Shown piece by piece: positions 18,895 to 28,294 of a stretch of 64,000 bases of DNA; the first letter of the stretch is position 1, and each line of letters begins with the position of its first letter. The notes beneath the pieces are model-generated. The model worked only from the letters and a program-made list of their open reading frames with translations. It had not been told where the DNA came from and ran no database searches. The position numbers and the translations under genes are program-made. Source of the DNA: Lachnocurva sp045579705. GTDB lineage: Bacteria > Bacillota > Clostridia > Lachnospirales > Lachnospiraceae. The DNA is taken from contig JAZNMP010000008.1 in the NCBI GenBank assembly GCA_045579705.1, positions 1 through 64,000 of the forward strand, in the 5' to 3' direction.

Positions 18895-19947
18895 ATGGCA
18901 GTTTCAAAGGATAATACAGATAAGCTTAAAGCACTTGATGCAGCAATCGCACAGATAGAGAAGCAGTACGGTAGAGGCTCAGTTATGAAATTGGGCGAGG
19001 AGACAGAGGGAATGCAGGTTGAGACTGTTCCTACTGGATCCCTTAGTTTGGATATAGCTCTCGGACAGGGTGGCCTTCCAAAGGGTAGAATTATCGAGGT
19101 TTACGGACCTGAATCTTCTGGTAAGACTACAGTTGCTTTGCACTGTGTAGCCGAAGTACAGAAGCGAGGTGGTATTGCTGGATTCATCGATGCGGAACAT
19201 GCACTTGATCCTGTTTACGCAAAAAATATAGGTGTAGATATCGATAACCTGTATATTTCTCAGCCGGATAGTGGTGAGCAGGCTCTCGAGATTACTGAGA
19301 TGATGGTTCGATCTGGTGCTGTAGACATCGTTATCGTCGATTCTGTAGCAGCCTTAGTTCCAAAGGCTGAAATCGATGGTGATATGGGTGATTCACATGT
19401 GGGATTACAGGCCAGACTTATGTCACAGGCTCTTAGAAAGCTTACTGCTGTAGTTTCAAAGACACATTGTATCGTTATCTTTATAAACCAGCTTCGTGAG
19501 AAGGTTGGTATTATGTTTGGAAATCCTGAGACTACTACAGGTGGACGAGCTCTGAAGTTCTATTCATCAGTTCGTCTTGATGTACGTCGTATTGAGTCTC
19601 TTAAGCAGAGCGGAGAGATCATCGGTAACCGTACTAGAGTAAAGGTCGTAAAGAATAAGATTGCGCCTCCTTTTAAAGTAGCTGAGTTTGATATTATGTT
19701 TGGTAAGGGAATCTCCAGATCCGGAGATATCCTCGATCTCGCTGCGGACTGCGACGTTATTAATAAATCTGGTGCCTGGTATGCTTACAATGGTGAGAAG
19801 ATTGGTCAGGGTCGTGAGAATGCAAAGGTATACTTAGAAACACATCCTGATATCATGCAGGAAATCGAGAACACTGTTCGTGAGAGATATGATCTCGGCG
19901 GTGAGATTGAAGTTGAGTCTGAGGCTACTGGTGAGGAAGAAGCTTAA
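18895..19947 (+). CDS. recA: Recombinase RecA
   Basis: Single-stranded DNA-binding ATPase for strand exchange and SOS induction. The 350 residues are full length. Walker A is GPESSGKTT, and FINQLREKVG with the GGRALKFY segment marks the L2 and monomer-contact region. An acidic C-terminal tail (EVESEATGEEEA) is present. The ribosome site GGGAGGAAA lies directly before the ATG. It is in an operon with recX (no gap). Confidence 0.98.
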   Translation: MAVSKDNTDKLKALDAAIAQIEKQYGRGSVMKLGEETEGMQVETVPTGSLSLDIALGQGGLPKGRIIEVYGPESSGKTTVALHCVAEVQKRGGIAGFIDAEHALDPVYAKNIGVDIDNLYISQPDSGEQALEITEMMVRSGAVDIVIVDSVAALVPKAEIDGDMGDSHVGLQARLMSQALRKLTAVVSKTHCIVIFINQLREKVGIMFGNPETTTGGRALKFYSSVRLDVRRIESLKQSGEIIGNRTRVKVVKNKIAPPFKVAEFDIMFGKGISRSGDILDLAADCDVINKSGAWYAYNGEKIGQGRENAKVYLETHPDIMQEIENTVRERYDLGGEIEVESEATGEEEA

Positions 19948-20544
19948 ATGATAGTAACAGAGGTAAAACCTGTTAGAAATTCAAAGAAGAAAGTTGAAGT
20001 CTGTCTTGATAATGGGACAGGCTTCACTCTTTATAAGAGAGAGGCTTATAAGAATAAGCTTGAAGAGGGATATGACCTTTCTGAGGAAGAGTATGAACGT
20101 ATCCTGAAGGAAATCTTTGTGCCTCGAGCGAAATCCAGAGCTATGCATCTTCTATTGGCTCAGGATAGGAGTGAGCACGAACTTCGAACGAAATTGAAGG
20201 CAAATGGTTATCCGTCAGAGGCTATAGATATAGCTATAGAGTATGTTACTAAGTTTAAATACCTAGACGACGAGAGGATGGCTAGGAATTTCGTTAGAAT
20301 TCATCAGAAATCGAAGAGTTCTTTGGTTTTGAAACGAGATTTGTCAAAGAAAGGAATATCGCCTGATCTAATCGAGGTAGCGCTCGAGGAGGAGAATTCC
20401 ACCAGTTCAGAGGAACTTATCGAGAACTGGCTTAGAAAGCGCAGATACGACAGAGAGACTGCTGATGAGAAAGAGAAAGCTAAGCAATATCGTTTTCTGT
20501 TGAACAAAGGTTTTTCGAGTTCGGATATTATGAAATATCTCTGA
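19948..20544 (+). CDS. recX: Regulatory protein RecX
   Basis: Modulates RecA filament growth. The 198 residues form three helical RecX repeats, with AKSRAMHLLLAQDRSEHELRTKL-like first-repeat sequence, then KYLDDERMARNFVR and the C-terminal YRFLLNKGFSSSDIMKYL. The ATG follows the recA stop directly, so expression is probably coupled and SOS-induced. Confidence 0.9.
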   Translation: MIVTEVKPVRNSKKKVEVCLDNGTGFTLYKREAYKNKLEEGYDLSEEEYERILKEIFVPRAKSRAMHLLLAQDRSEHELRTKLKANGYPSEAIDIAIEYVTKFKYLDDERMARNFVRIHQKSKSSLVLKRDLSKKGISPDLIEVALEEENSTSSEELIENWLRKRRYDRETADEKEKAKQYRFLLNKGFSSSDIMKYL

Positions 20545-20585
20545 TTTTATGCACTACTAAATGTAGTAGTCTTATATGTCATTTC

Positions 20586-20614
20586 TTGACTTTATAGTGC
20601 ACTTCCACTAAAAT
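20586..20614 (+). promoter_or_regulatory. rny promoter
   Basis: TTGACT at 20586-20591 and TAAAAT at 20609-20614 are 17 bp apart. A small hairpin CTACTA/TAGTAG near 20557 may end the recAX transcript weakly. Confidence 0.6.
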
Positions 20615-20708
20615 TATATATGTTGTAAGTATTAGAAGAAATTATTAATTAATCATTTACAATAAGAAACATATAGAACAATGAAAATTAAATAAAGGAG
20701 GTGCTCCT

Positions 20709-22265
20709 GTGTCAGCAATTATTTGGGTGATAATAAGTATTGTTGTAACAGTGATAGTAGCCGTTCCTGTAACTTTAGCTTTAGCAAATTCTTATAATAA
20801 GAAAGTAGGCGAGAGAAAAGTAGGAGGTGCGGAAGAAAAGGCTCGTGAAATTATTGATGAAGCAGTTAAAGAAGCTGAATCAAAGAAGAGGGAAGCCTTA
20901 CTAGAAGCAAAGGAGGAAAATCTGAAGGCGAAGAATGAACTCGATAAAGAGATTTCAGAACGTCGTTCAGAGGTTTCTAAGAATGAGCGCAGAGTTCAGC
21001 AGAAAGAGGAAACTCTCGATCGCAAGATAGATGCTTGTGAACATAGAGAGAGAAATCTCAATCGTAAGGAAGACGATTTGAGAAAGAAAGAAGCTGAAAT
21101 TGAAAAGCTCAACGAACAGCGTGTACAGGAGCTCGAGAGAATTTCTGGTTTATCTAAAGATCAGGCAAAGAAATTACTTCTAGATGCTGTTGAATCAGAT
21201 GTAAAGATTGACGCTGCTAAGTTGATTAAGGGTACGCTTGCAGAGGCAAAAGATGATGCGAATAAGAAAGCCAAAGACATCATCGTAGCTGCTATTCAGA
21301 AGTGCGCTGCTGATCACGTAGCTGAAAGTACTATTACGGTTGTTCAGTTGCCTAGCGATGAGATGAAGGGACGAATAATTGGTAGAGAGGGTAGAAATAT
21401 CCGAACTCTTGAAACTATGACTGGAGTTGAGTTGATTATCGATGATACTCCTGATGCAGTAGTTCTATCTGCATTTGATCCAGTTAGAAGAGAAATCGCA
21501 CGTGTTGCATTAGAGAAGTTGATTATAGACGGACGTATTCATCCAGCTAGAATTGAAGAAATGGTTAATGCAGCAAAGAGAGAAGTGGATGAGGATATTA
21601 GAGAAGCTGGTGAAGAAGCTGCTCTAGAGGTTGGAATCCACGGTTTAGATTCAAATCTCGTACGTATTCTCGGAAGGATGAAATTCAGAACTAGTTATGG
21701 ACAGAATGCACTTAAGCATTCTATCGAAGTAGCTGAACTTTCTGGATTACTTGCAGCAGAAGTTGGCGAAGATGTTAAACTTGCAAAGAGGGCTGGTCTA
21801 CTTCATGATATTGGAAAAGCTGTCGATCATGAAAGAGAAGGATCACATGTACAGCTTGGTGTAGAAATTTGTCGTAAATACAAAGAGAATGATGTAGTAA
21901 TCAATGCGGTAGCATCACACCATGGTGATGTGGCTGCTGAATCTATAATCGCATGTCTGGTTCAGGCTGCAGATACTATTAGTGCTGCTAGACCTGGTGC
22001 TCGTCGTGAGACTATGGAGGCTTACACACAGAGATTACAGCAGCTTGAAGAAATCACAAATGATTTCAAGGGAGTTGAGAAATCATATGCTATCCAGGCT
22101 GGTCGTGAGGTGCGTATCCTCGTTACACCAGATCAGATTGATGATGCTGGTATGGTTATTTTGGCTAGAGACATCGCTTCTAGAATCGAGTCTGAGCTTA
22201 AATATCCAGGTCAGATCAAGGTAAATGTTATTAGAGAATCTCGAGCAGTTGAGTATGCTAAATAA
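20709..22265 (+). CDS. rny: Ribonuclease Y
   Basis: Membrane-anchored endoribonuclease that starts mRNA decay in Bacillota. The 518 residues hold an N-terminal TM helix (residues 4-25), a long charged coiled coil (about 35-150), a KH domain (GRIIGREGRNIRTLE) and an HD phosphohydrolase domain with metal ligands H...LLHDIGKAVDHE...ASHHGD. The GTG start follows AAAGGAGGTG with good spacing. Confidence 0.97.
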   Translation: MSAIIWVIISIVVTVIVAVPVTLALANSYNKKVGERKVGGAEEKAREIIDEAVKEAESKKREALLEAKEENLKAKNELDKEISERRSEVSKNERRVQQKEETLDRKIDACEHRERNLNRKEDDLRKKEAEIEKLNEQRVQELERISGLSKDQAKKLLLDAVESDVKIDAAKLIKGTLAEAKDDANKKAKDIIVAAIQKCAADHVAESTITVVQLPSDEMKGRIIGREGRNIRTLETMTGVELIIDDTPDAVVLSAFDPVRREIARVALEKLIIDGRIHPARIEEMVNAAKREVDEDIREAGEEAALEVGIHGLDSNLVRILGRMKFRTSYGQNALKHSIEVAELSGLLAAEVGEDVKLAKRAGLLHDIGKAVDHEREGSHVQLGVEICRKYKENDVVINAVASHHGDVAAESIIACLVQAADTISAARPGARRETMEAYTQRLQQLEEITNDFKGVEKSYAIQAGREVRILVTPDQIDDAGMVILARDIASRIESELKYPGQIKVNVIRESRAVEYAK

Positions 22266-22298
22266 ACATTGCTTCAACTTTTATAATTAAGAATTAAT

Positions 22299-22342
22299 AC
22301 CGTCGGTAGATTTCGTAATTCGATATCTACCGACGGTTTTTT
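22299..22342 (+). terminator. Rho-independent terminator of rny
   Basis: ACCGTCGGTAGAT / ATCTACCGACGGT, a perfect 13-bp stem with a 13-nt loop, followed by T6. Confidence 0.95.
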
Positions 22343-22401
22343 GTTGTATAATATTTCTAGTTGAGTTTTTATACAAAGATAAAGGAAGTGGCTTTTAGAT
22401 T

Positions 22402-22995
22402 ATGGGAGACATTAAAGAATTAAAGGATGTAGATTTAAAGTCAGATTTAGAGAAACCTCATGTAGTTAGAGTTGGTCGTACAAAGGTATATGCTGGTTCT
22501 ATTCTCGATATTTATTCAGATGATATGAAACTTCCGAACGGGGATATCCATCATTGGGATTTCGTATCTCATAGAAAAGGTGCTGCAGCAGTTGTGGCAG
22601 TGCGAGAAGATGGAAAGATCCTCATGGTCAGACAATATAGACCAGCATTAAACAGGTATACTTTAGAAATTCCTGCTGGTGCAAGAGATTCGGTAGAAGA
22701 AGACCCTAAGGATACAGCAAATCGTGAGATTATAGAAGAAATCGGATATGTTCCAGATGAATTAAAGCATTTGCTTTCTCTAAAGACTACAGTAGCTTTT
22801 TGCGACGAGTTTATAGAGGTTTATCTGGCGGATAACCTTTCTAAACGTGTTCCCCAGCATCTCGATGATGCGGAAAGCATCGATATCATAGCCTGTGATA
22901 TTGAAGATTTACTCGATTTAATATTCAGAGGTGTGATTCAAGATTCAAAGACAGTCAGTGGAATCCTCGCTTACTACACACTGATAAACAAGTAG
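22402..22995 (+). CDS. NUDIX hydrolase, ADP-ribose pyrophosphatase-like
   Basis: Hydrolyses ADP-ribose or similar nucleotide-sugar diphosphates to AMP and a phosphosugar. In 197 residues it has the N-terminal strand region of NudF-type enzymes (VRVGRTKVYAGSILDIYSDD), VRQYRPALNRYTLEIPAG and the NUDIX box ending REIIEEIGY, with one extra residue before the first box glutamate. It starts an apparent operon with the phosphodiesterase and the GGDEF/EAL gene. Confidence 0.88.
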   Translation: MGDIKELKDVDLKSDLEKPHVVRVGRTKVYAGSILDIYSDDMKLPNGDIHHWDFVSHRKGAAAVVAVREDGKILMVRQYRPALNRYTLEIPAGARDSVEEDPKDTANREIIEEIGYVPDELKHLLSLKTTVAFCDEFIEVYLADNLSKRVPQHLDDAESIDIIACDIEDLLDLIFRGVIQDSKTVSGILAYYTLINK

Positions 22996-23009
22996 AAGGA
23001 GTTTTTGTG

Positions 23010-23771
23010 ATGTTTGATTTTTTTAAGAAGAAAGATGATAAGGATAGAACTTTAGTATGGGCACATCGTGGAGCTAGTGGATATGCTCCAGAGAATAGTC
23101 TGCGTGCTTTTGAGCTGGCTGCAGAGCAGGGAGCTGATGGTGTTGAGCTCGATGTTCAGCTCACTAAAGATGGAGTTTTGGTAGTAACACATGATGAGAA
23201 AATTAATCGTGTTTCTGACAGAGAAGGTTTCGTAAAGGATTATACCTTTGATGAACTTAGGGATATGAATTTTAATGCTGGAAAAAAGAAGTTTGGTAAA
23301 GTACTGATTCCAACATTGGAAGAGGTTTATAAACTTCTCAAACCAACCGGTCTCACTATTAATGTAGAGATTAAATCCGGGGTATTTTTTTACGAAGGAA
23401 TTGAAGAGAAGTGTCTCGCGCTTACAAAAGAGTATGGCATGGAGGACAGAGTTCTCTATTCATCATTTAATCATGCAACTGTAAAGAAGATGAAGGAACT
23501 TGATCCTACAGTTAAAACTGGCTTGCTTTACGCTGATGGTATTCTCGATGTTGCGAAGTATGCAAAGACTATGACGAATTGTGATGCGCTTCATCCGGCT
23601 CTTTATAACATTCAGTACCCTGATTTCTTTAAAGAAGCTAAAGAACAGGGACTCGATGTAAATGTTTGGACTGTAAATGAAGAAGAGTATATGCATATGT
23701 GTGTAGATGCTGGAGTAAACGCTATTATTACTAATTATCCGGACAAAGCTTTAAAGATTGCCAGAAAGTAA
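23010..23771 (+). CDS. Glycerophosphodiester phosphodiesterase
   Basis: A GDPD-family TIM barrel that splits glycerophosphodiesters into glycerol-3-phosphate and an alcohol. The family motifs are clear: WAHRGASGYAPENS (catalytic His), GVELDVQLTKDG (metal-binding Glu/Asp), VVTHDEKINR (second His) and VEIKSG. No signal peptide is seen, so it is cytosolic. I prefer the ATG at 23010 to the overlapping GTG at 23007, since AGAAGGAG lies about 8 nt before it. Confidence 0.92.
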   Translation: MFDFFKKKDDKDRTLVWAHRGASGYAPENSLRAFELAAEQGADGVELDVQLTKDGVLVVTHDEKINRVSDREGFVKDYTFDELRDMNFNAGKKKFGKVLIPTLEEVYKLLKPTGLTINVEIKSGVFFYEGIEEKCLALTKEYGMEDRVLYSSFNHATVKKMKELDPTVKTGLLYADGILDVAKYAKTMTNCDALHPALYNIQYPDFFKEAKEQGLDVNVWTVNEEEYMHMCVDAGVNAIITNYPDKALKIARK

Positions 23772-23796
23772 TCTTTTGTACATTAAGAGGATTAAT

Positions 23797-26151
23797 ATGG
23801 GGAAAAAATTAATTGAAATTCTAAAATTTGGTGATTTCGATAGATATAGGGAAGAGATTCAGAAACGTAATTATTTAGCGCTGAGTTTGATGCTGGCTAT
23901 GGGATTGCCAATCAGTATGATGAATCTGATACTTCAGTCTCTGGTTAGGGGACGTGTGGGTGACCTGACAGCTATTAACCTGGTTGTTTTATTCTTGGTG
24001 CTTCTCTTTATAAAGAACTTCCTGTTGCCGAAGGATTACGAAGACTCCATGAAACTTCTGTATTTCATATCGGGAATCGTGTTTTTCTATACGATTATGA
24101 TGGGGTCGGTGCTGGATAGAGATCATCAGGCTTTGACTTTTTTCATATTCATGGTGGTCAATCCTGTGTTTATCATGGATAAACCGTGGAGAAATATTTC
24201 ATTTACGACTTTTTGGCTGATGCTGTTTATATTCTTCAGCTTCAGAGTAAAGGACTACGCGCTCTTTAGAGGAGATTTCATTCATGCGATGGAGTTCTAC
24301 TTTGCCAGTATTTTTGTTACCAGTTTCGTACTCAATATTCGTATTAATTCTATTCGAATGAACAAAGAGCTCGAAGATATAGCGATGCATGATTATGTAA
24401 CGGGAGTCTATAATCGCGAGGCTGTGGTAAAACGTGCGAAAGAGTATTCTGGAAAAAATTTGGCTCTGGCGATAGTCACCGTTGAATCTCTAGACATTTA
24501 CAACGATTTGTTTGGAGCGGAATTCGGTGATGATGTCATGAATGATTTCGTTTCTATCATTCATGAGTATTTTTCAGAGGAGGATATCTATCAGCTTTCC
24601 AGACGTAAACTCGTCCTGATAGATACAAAGGGAACAGAAGTAGATATCATTCGAAATATGAATCTGATAAAGGCTGAGTTTGTAGAGCATCTGTATAATC
24701 GTTATGAGCTCTACCTGACTTTTTCAACTGGATATATAGTTGGAACCTGCAAGTCTGATGTCGATTTAAAGATGATGATTCGCCAGGCTGATTTCAAGTG
24801 CTTACAGGCCAGCCAGAAGTCCCGTGGATCTATTGAAGGCGGAGCTTATGATCGAACAGAGAAATATAATTCTACGGTTCGTGAGAACTTCGACAGATAT
24901 GTTAGAAAGGATTCTATAGACGAACTTACGGGGCTACTGAATATGAGAGGATTCTTCTCAAAGACTCAGGAGGTTATGCAGATGAATCCTGTGCTTAAAA
25001 AGTCTTCCTGTTTCGCTTATTTCAACATCGAAAATATGAAGGAATATAATTCGAAGTATGGATATGAGCAGGGAAATGAGTTGATTAAGAATGTAGGGAA
25101 CTCGATTCAAAACAATGCTGGTAAAAGATTAGTAGCCCGCTTTGGTGATGATCATTATATAGCCTTGCTATTTAGAAATGAAGCGGAAGATGTGATTGGT
25201 AGAATTCAGAGCGATATGAAGGAGTTTCATCGTATAGCTTCTATGTCTTTAAAATGTGGTCTCGCAAACTGGGAGACAGAGCTTACGGCCCTAGAAGGCA
25301 GTGATAGGGCGAGAATCGCCTGTGACAGTTTAAAGAATGTTTTCAGCAGACATATTGCTTGGTTCGATGATGAAATGTTGATAGCTCTGGATTTGCGCAA
25401 CTATCTCATTGATAACCTCGACAAAGTTTTGGAGATAAATGCGATAAAGATTTATTATCAGCCGGTTGTCGATTTAAATACAGGTGAAATCAAGTATTAT
25501 GAAGCACTTTCGAGATGGCATGATGAAGAGGAAGGAGTTCTCGGTCCGGATAAATTCATTCCGGTATTAGAGGAGGCTCGACTCATTAACAAGCTGGATA
25601 CATTCGTGATTAGAAATGTCTTAAATGATATGAAGATGATTCAGGAAGGCGGTGGAAAACCGTTCCCTGTTTCTATCAATCTATCATATTATGATTTTGC
25701 TCTATCCGATATGCATGCAAAGATTCCGGATGTGGTGGATTCATATGGAATAGATAGAAGCCTGATTAATTTTGAGGTCAGTGAGAGTTCTTTCTTTATA
25801 GATGAAAAAGTTACACATAGTGGCGTTAGATATCTGCAGAAAGCCGGTTTTAATGTTTGGCTGGATGATTATGGCTCGAGATATTCTTCATTAAATGTGG
25901 TTATGTTTAATGATTTTTCAGTCGTCAAACTGGATATGAAATATGTTAGAAATATGGACGAGATTCGCTTGAACAAAAGCTATATTAGAAGTATGTCTCA
26001 ATTGTGCAAAGATAGAAAATGCAAGTTCCTAGTTCTAGGAGTTGAGAACAAAGAACAGCATGAGTTCCTAAAGGAAGCTGAAGTAGAATACGTTCAGGGA
26101 TATTATTACGGAGTTCCAAAGACCATGTCGGAGATGCTTTCTGACTGGTAA
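23797..26151 (+). CDS. Membrane GGDEF-GGDEF-EAL protein with degenerate catalytic motifs
   Basis: The 784 residues divide into an N-terminal block of about six TM helices (residues 25-185), two GGDEF-like domains (about 195-355 and 375-525) and a C-terminal EAL domain (about 535-780). Neither GGDEF domain keeps the signature; the second has RFGDDHY. The EAL domain keeps EALSRW, NLSYYDF, FEVSES, WLDDYGS, VKLD and QGYYYG, but the catalytic glutamate of the AEGVE motif is replaced (VLGVEN). It may be a c-di-GMP sensor or scaffold rather than an enzyme. The ATG at 23797 follows AAGAGGAT; the first in-frame start would overlap the previous gene. Confidence 0.85.
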   Translation: MGKKLIEILKFGDFDRYREEIQKRNYLALSLMLAMGLPISMMNLILQSLVRGRVGDLTAINLVVLFLVLLFIKNFLLPKDYEDSMKLLYFISGIVFFYTIMMGSVLDRDHQALTFFIFMVVNPVFIMDKPWRNISFTTFWLMLFIFFSFRVKDYALFRGDFIHAMEFYFASIFVTSFVLNIRINSIRMNKELEDIAMHDYVTGVYNREAVVKRAKEYSGKNLALAIVTVESLDIYNDLFGAEFGDDVMNDFVSIIHEYFSEEDIYQLSRRKLVLIDTKGTEVDIIRNMNLIKAEFVEHLYNRYELYLTFSTGYIVGTCKSDVDLKMMIRQADFKCLQASQKSRGSIEGGAYDRTEKYNSTVRENFDRYVRKDSIDELTGLLNMRGFFSKTQEVMQMNPVLKKSSCFAYFNIENMKEYNSKYGYEQGNELIKNVGNSIQNNAGKRLVARFGDDHYIALLFRNEAEDVIGRIQSDMKEFHRIASMSLKCGLANWETELTALEGSDRARIACDSLKNVFSRHIAWFDDEMLIALDLRNYLIDNLDKVLEINAIKIYYQPVVDLNTGEIKYYEALSRWHDEEEGVLGPDKFIPVLEEARLINKLDTFVIRNVLNDMKMIQEGGGKPFPVSINLSYYDFALSDMHAKIPDVVDSYGIDRSLINFEVSESSFFIDEKVTHSGVRYLQKAGFNVWLDDYGSRYSSLNVVMFNDFSVVKLDMKYVRNMDEIRLNKSYIRSMSQLCKDRKCKFLVLGVENKEQHEFLKEAEVEYVQGYYYGVPKTMSEMLSDW

Positions 26152-26174
26152 GGTTTGGTTTAGAAAGGCAATTT

Positions 26175-26939
26175 ATGAAGAAATACGCATGCATTACAGG
26201 TGCCAGTTCTGGAATTGGAAGAGAGTTAGCCAGAGGCTTAGCAAAAAAAGGTTACTCTCTGATATTGGTTGCCAGGAGAGTAGATAGATTGAAGCAGCTT
26301 TCAGATGAACTTGATGTAGACTGTATAGTTATCTCTAAGGACTTGAGTCGTGAGGAAGAAGTTCGAGACCTCGTTATGAAGATTTCAGACTTGAACGTGG
26401 AAGTCTTTGTAAACAACGCAGGTTTTGGTGATGCGGGAGAATTTGTGAATGGTTCTCTCGATAAAGAACTGAATATGATAGATGTAAACGTTAGAGCGCT
26501 TCATATTCTTACAAAGGAAATGCTGAAAATCTTCCAGCGAAAGGGCTGTGGTTATATATTAAATATCGGATCTAGTGCTGGCCTTTTTCCGGCAGGACCT
26601 TATATGGCTACTTATTATGCTACTAAGGCGTATGTCGTTAGTTTTACCGAAGCTATCGCTCGTGAACTAAAGGAGAAGAAATCACCGGTATCGATCAGTG
26701 TCCTCTGTCCAGGTCCTGTTGATACTGAGTTTAATAGAGTGGCGGATGTCGAGTTCTCTTTGAAAGGAATCTCGGCAGCGGATTGCGCTTCCTATGCTTT
26801 GAAAGAGATGTTTAGAGGAAAGGTTAGAATCGTTCCGACTTTGACTATGAAACTGGCAGTGTTTGGTACCAGATTTATCTCTAGAAACGCAACGATTCGA
26901 TTGACCGGAAGACAGCAAAAAAAGAAGATTTACAAATAG
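26175..26939 (+). CDS. Short-chain dehydrogenase/reductase
   Basis: An NAD(P)-dependent oxidoreductase of 254 residues. The nucleotide motif is TGASSGIGRELA at the N-terminus, the structural motif is VNNAGFG, the catalytic serine is in NIGSSAG and the active-site pair is YYATKAY. It follows the EAL gene by 23 bp. It resembles the YqjQ/DltE-like SDR group; the substrate is unknown. Confidence 0.88.
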   Translation: MKKYACITGASSGIGRELARGLAKKGYSLILVARRVDRLKQLSDELDVDCIVISKDLSREEEVRDLVMKISDLNVEVFVNNAGFGDAGEFVNGSLDKELNMIDVNVRALHILTKEMLKIFQRKGCGYILNIGSSAGLFPAGPYMATYYATKAYVVSFTEAIARELKEKKSPVSISVLCPGPVDTEFNRVADVEFSLKGISAADCASYALKEMFRGKVRIVPTLTMKLAVFGTRFISRNATIRLTGRQQKKKIYK

Positions 26940-27065
26940 ATTCAAAAGATTTTGGGCTAAATTGTTCTTTTCTGTGAACATGTTAACAAGTATTTAATTT
27001 AGTACACAAATTTTTCTCAAAATGGTGTATTGTTAATTCATAAACATAAACCATTTTTAAACTCA

Positions 27066-27180
27066 CATTGGAGAAGGGTATTAGCACTTCAAAGGCTATA
27101 ACACATTATATGTGTTCTGGCACTGCATAATCTTTGATGCGATGGCCGAGTGTCAGAGGGGATGCCAGTCTATATACCAT
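27066..27180 (+). ncRNA. Candidate structured RNA (small RNA or riboswitch)
   Basis: A 420-bp gap between genes holds a compact foldable segment. GGTAT at 27077 pairs with ATACC at 27174 (longer with one bulge). Inside, AACACA/TGTGTT form a hairpin, and CTGGCACT at 27117 can pair either with AGTGTCAG (8 bp, one G-U) or, through CTGGCA, with TGCCAG at 27163 (6 bp). These alternatives exclude each other. An intrinsic terminator lies about 30 nt downstream, and a wall L,D-transpeptidase gene starts 180 nt beyond. I compared it by eye with c-di-GMP, c-di-AMP, fluoride, purine and 6S consensus patterns and saw no match. Confidence 0.4.
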
Positions 27181-27208
27181 TCAAAAGGGAAAAAGAAAAC
27201 TAGAAATT

Positions 27209-27235
27209 CACTATCCTTTATAGGATAGTGTTTTT
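27209..27235 (+). terminator. Rho-independent terminator after the candidate RNA
   Basis: CACTATCC / GGATAGTG stem followed by five T. It lies upstream of the L,D-transpeptidase start, so it could end a small RNA or attenuate that gene. Confidence 0.85.
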
Positions 27236-27361
27236 CGTTTTATAGATAATTTTGACTGTCGAGGCAAAGTTTATAAAAAGTTTTCATTTTTTTAATAATT
27301 ATACATACGGATTTCTGAATTTAAGGTTTTTATATTCTTTTTTTTCAGTTATAATAATCCT

Positions 27362-28219
27362 ATGAATAATCGAAATAATAAGTTGTTTGGCTATGAAGAT
27401 GAGGTCATTACAGTTGATCAAATCATTCACAATAAGCTCGAACATAAGAAGAATCAAAAGATAATTAAACGGGGAGCAATCGTCAGCGTAATCGCTGGTC
27501 TGGCTATATTCACCGGGGGAGTTTTCGCCTATACAAAAGTATATGGAGAACATGCTATCACAACCGTTGCCGAAGCAAAGGGCGAGTTGTCTAGTAATGC
27601 TGAGCATAAAACAGCAGAGGAAGCTCCTACAGTCGATGCAACTCTCGCTACTGAAGCTGAAGAGACTGGTGATGAGAACATCATCATGCAGGATAACTCG
27701 GCTACAGGTGAACATCCTTATCTGATTCGAGTTAATAGAAAACTAAATGTCGTAAATGTTTATACGAAAGACGAGAATGGTAATTATACGGTTCCTTTTA
27801 AGGCGATGGTATGCTCGGTTGGAAAGAACGGAGCGACACCGACAGGAACTTTTAAGACTTCGACGAAATACGAATGGCATGCACTTTATAGAAATACTTA
27901 TGGTCAGTATGCCTACCGTATAGACGGTCCGATTATGTTCCATTCAGTTCCTTATACTCGCGAGGAAAAAGATTGCCTTGAAGTGGATGAGTTCAATAAG
28001 CTCGGAAAGCCTGCTTCACTCGGATGTGTTCGTTTGTGTGTAGCAGATGCAAAGTGGCTGGTTGATAACTGTCCAGAGGGAACTACAGTTGAAATCTTTG
28101 ATAGTAATAACGTAGGACCTTTTGGAAAACCAGCATATCAGAAATTAGAAGGAAATCCGGGAGATGTAGGTTGGGATCCAACTGATCCAGATTTAGCAAA
28201 TCCTTGGCGACAGATGTGA
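27362..28219 (+). CDS. L,D-transpeptidase (YkuD domain), membrane-anchored
   Basis: Makes 3-3 peptidoglycan crosslinks outside the membrane. The 285 residues have a cytosolic N-terminus of about 38, one TM segment (about 38-57), an acidic low-complexity linker and a YkuD domain from about 118. Catalytic residues are His in MFHSVP and Cys in SLGCVRLCVADAKWL. No clear ribosome site precedes the ATG. Confidence 0.9.
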   Translation: MNNRNNKLFGYEDEVITVDQIIHNKLEHKKNQKIIKRGAIVSVIAGLAIFTGGVFAYTKVYGEHAITTVAEAKGELSSNAEHKTAEEAPTVDATLATEAEETGDENIIMQDNSATGEHPYLIRVNRKLNVVNVYTKDENGNYTVPFKAMVCSVGKNGATPTGTFKTSTKYEWHALYRNTYGQYAYRIDGPIMFHSVPYTREEKDCLEVDEFNKLGKPASLGCVRLCVADAKWLVDNCPEGTTVEIFDSNNVGPFGKPAYQKLEGNPGDVGWDPTDPDLANPWRQM

Positions 28220-28243
28220 TATAATATATTGAGAAATTTTTAT

Positions 28244-28278
28244 AGAACTGATTCCTATAGAGTCAGTTCTTTATTTTT
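28244..28278 (+). terminator. Probable weak terminator between L,D-transpeptidase and tdk
   Basis: AGAACTGA / TCAGTTCT stem followed by TTATTTTT. Confidence 0.5.
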
Positions 28279-28294
28279 GCACGGGGAGAAGATT

